Shown: in pieces, positions 30,860 to 31,478 of the stretch
How the letters are laid out: each line of letters starts with the position of its first letter
How positions within the stretch are numbered: the stretch's first letter is position 1
From: Verrucomicrobia bacterium UBA3761
Lineage (GTDB): Bacteria > Verrucomicrobiota > Kiritimatiellia > RFP12 > UBA1067
DNA length: 31,478 nt
Direction of reading: 5' to 3'
NCBI GenBank assembly: GCA_002371135.1
Contig: DFGB01000059.1
Span: forward strand, 1 to 31,478
The notes under the pieces: generated by a model
The model's database searches: none
The model's input: only the letters and a program-made list of their open reading frames with translations
Told to the model about the DNA's origin: nothing
Position numbers and translations under genes: made by a program

Positions 30860-31478
30860 ATGGCATTGAGGAATAGTCCAACGAAGTCTGAAACCGTCTG
30901 GAGAAGCGGCTGGGAAGGCGTAATGGCAAATAGAACGCCCATGCTCGTGCTGTGGGCGAGCGCCTTTGCGCTTGTGATGGCATATTACAATGTGCCGACG
31001 GTGACGCAGCTCCTCCAGCCAATTTTCGATTTCCAGATGAATGGCGGCTGGATGGCCGCTGTCGTAAACAGGGTTGTGTTCTGCGGACTTCTACCGGGGC
31101 TGTTTCTTCTGGCGATGCCGTCCATCCGTCCGCGCCGCGTGGCCGTCACCATCCTCGCAAACTGCCTCTGGATGGGGGCATGGGGAGTGCTTAGCAATGC
31201 GTTTTTCAACTTGCAGGCGGAGGTGTTCGGCGGTGGGCGCGACTTTGCGACGCTTCTCTGCAAGGTCGCAGTTGACAAGTGCATCTGGTCGGCGCTTCTA
31301 TGTGTCCCGCTCAATTCCCTGTTTTTCTTCTGGGAGGGGCGTGACTTTTCTTTCGTCCGATGCCGCGTTGATTGGCCTGAAAGCTATTTTCGCAATATCT
31401 ACTTGCCGATCCTTGTCGCAGATTTCATGGTATGGATTCCCGCCCAGTTCGCTGTCTATATGTTCCCCCTGCCTCTCC
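30860..31478 (+). CDS. Mpv17/PMP22-family membrane protein, partial at the window end
   Basis: At least 206 residues, open to the window edge. Four hydrophobic segments are visible (WASAFALVMAYY; VVFCGLLPGLFLLAMP; ILANCLWMGAWGVLSNAFF; WSALLCVPLNSLFFFWEG). The Mpv17 hallmark pattern appears in order: DKCIWSALLCVPLNSLF, WEGRDFSF, and WPESYFRNIYLPI followed by DFMVWIPAQFAVYMFPLPL. This matches the DQ...P, W...P...N/D..VW-P-Q-F...P motif of the eukaryotic Mpv17/PMP22 channel-like family. The function in bacteria is unknown. Starts at 30833 (GTG) and 30923 (ATG) are also possible. It has its own promoter. Confidence 0.72.
   Translation, partial: MALRNSPTKSETVWRSGWEGVMANRTPMLVLWASAFALVMAYYNVPTVTQLLQPIFDFQMNGGWMAAVVNRVVFCGLLPGLFLLAMPSIRPRRVAVTILANCLWMGAWGVLSNAFFNLQAEVFGGGRDFATLLCKVAVDKCIWSALLCVPLNSLFFFWEGRDFSFVRCRVDWPESYFRNIYLPILVADFMVWIPAQFAVYMFPLPL

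Overview
Organism. The window is about 31.5 kb of GC-rich bacterial DNA, densely packed on both strands. Genes use CGC, CTC and GGC codons heavily. The single-chain glycyl-tRNA synthetase, Tat-exported sulfatase, ClpC with UVR domain, AccD/AccA, DUF1015 and surface-repeat proteins fit a member of the PVC group, perhaps a gut-type Kiritimatiellota/Verrucomicrobiota. No rRNA or marker phylogeny was available, so this is an inference. Clear promoters carry TATAAT, often as TGGTATAAT, with -35 boxes 16-18 bp upstream.

Layout. 0.1-3.0 kb (minus): sugar-nucleotide dehydrogenase-like gene, NrnA-type DHH phosphoesterase and ELM1-family protein, from one promoter. 3.2-9.4 kb (plus): thiC, an unusual zinc-finger/McsB-like gene, clpC and cysS. 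9.6-14.2 kb: thioredoxin, rsmE, a sulfatase and lepA. 14.2-20.6 kb: XRE-cupin regulator, accD, accA, glycyl-tRNA synthetase, a CstA carrier and apt. 20.7-21.0 kb: an inverted-repeat-bounded element holding a 23-bp dyad-repeat array. 21.1-22.0 kb: tRNA-Ser(GCT), rplU and rpmA with one promoter and a strong terminator. 22.5-25.3 kb: surface-repeat protein, DUF1015, DUF2062 and a GGQ release-factor-like protein. 25.3-27.3 kb (minus): pyrB and a TerB/DnaJ membrane co-chaperone. 27.4-27.8 kb: tRNA-Gly, tRNA-Leu and tRNA-Ser with a terminator. 28.2-30.5 kb: a transferred cassette of DUF2924, large serine recombinase and HTH protein, next to a gene relic. 30.8 kb to the end: an Mpv17/PMP22-family membrane protein cut by the window edge.

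Most notable. (1) The gene before clpC joins an McsA-type four-cysteine zinc finger to only the C-terminal part of an McsB-like arginine kinase, without the kinase N-terminal region. This suggests a non-catalytic ClpC adaptor. (2) Many intergenic regions are built from degenerate short purine words on one side and the complementary pyrimidine words on the other, around a core. Two share nearly the same 33-34 nt core, and several run into gene 3' ends and supply the last codons. (3) The 20.7-21.0 kb element has 23-bp terminal inverted repeats (21/23 matching) around about ten 23-bp units whose dyad symmetry is partly kept by paired changes.
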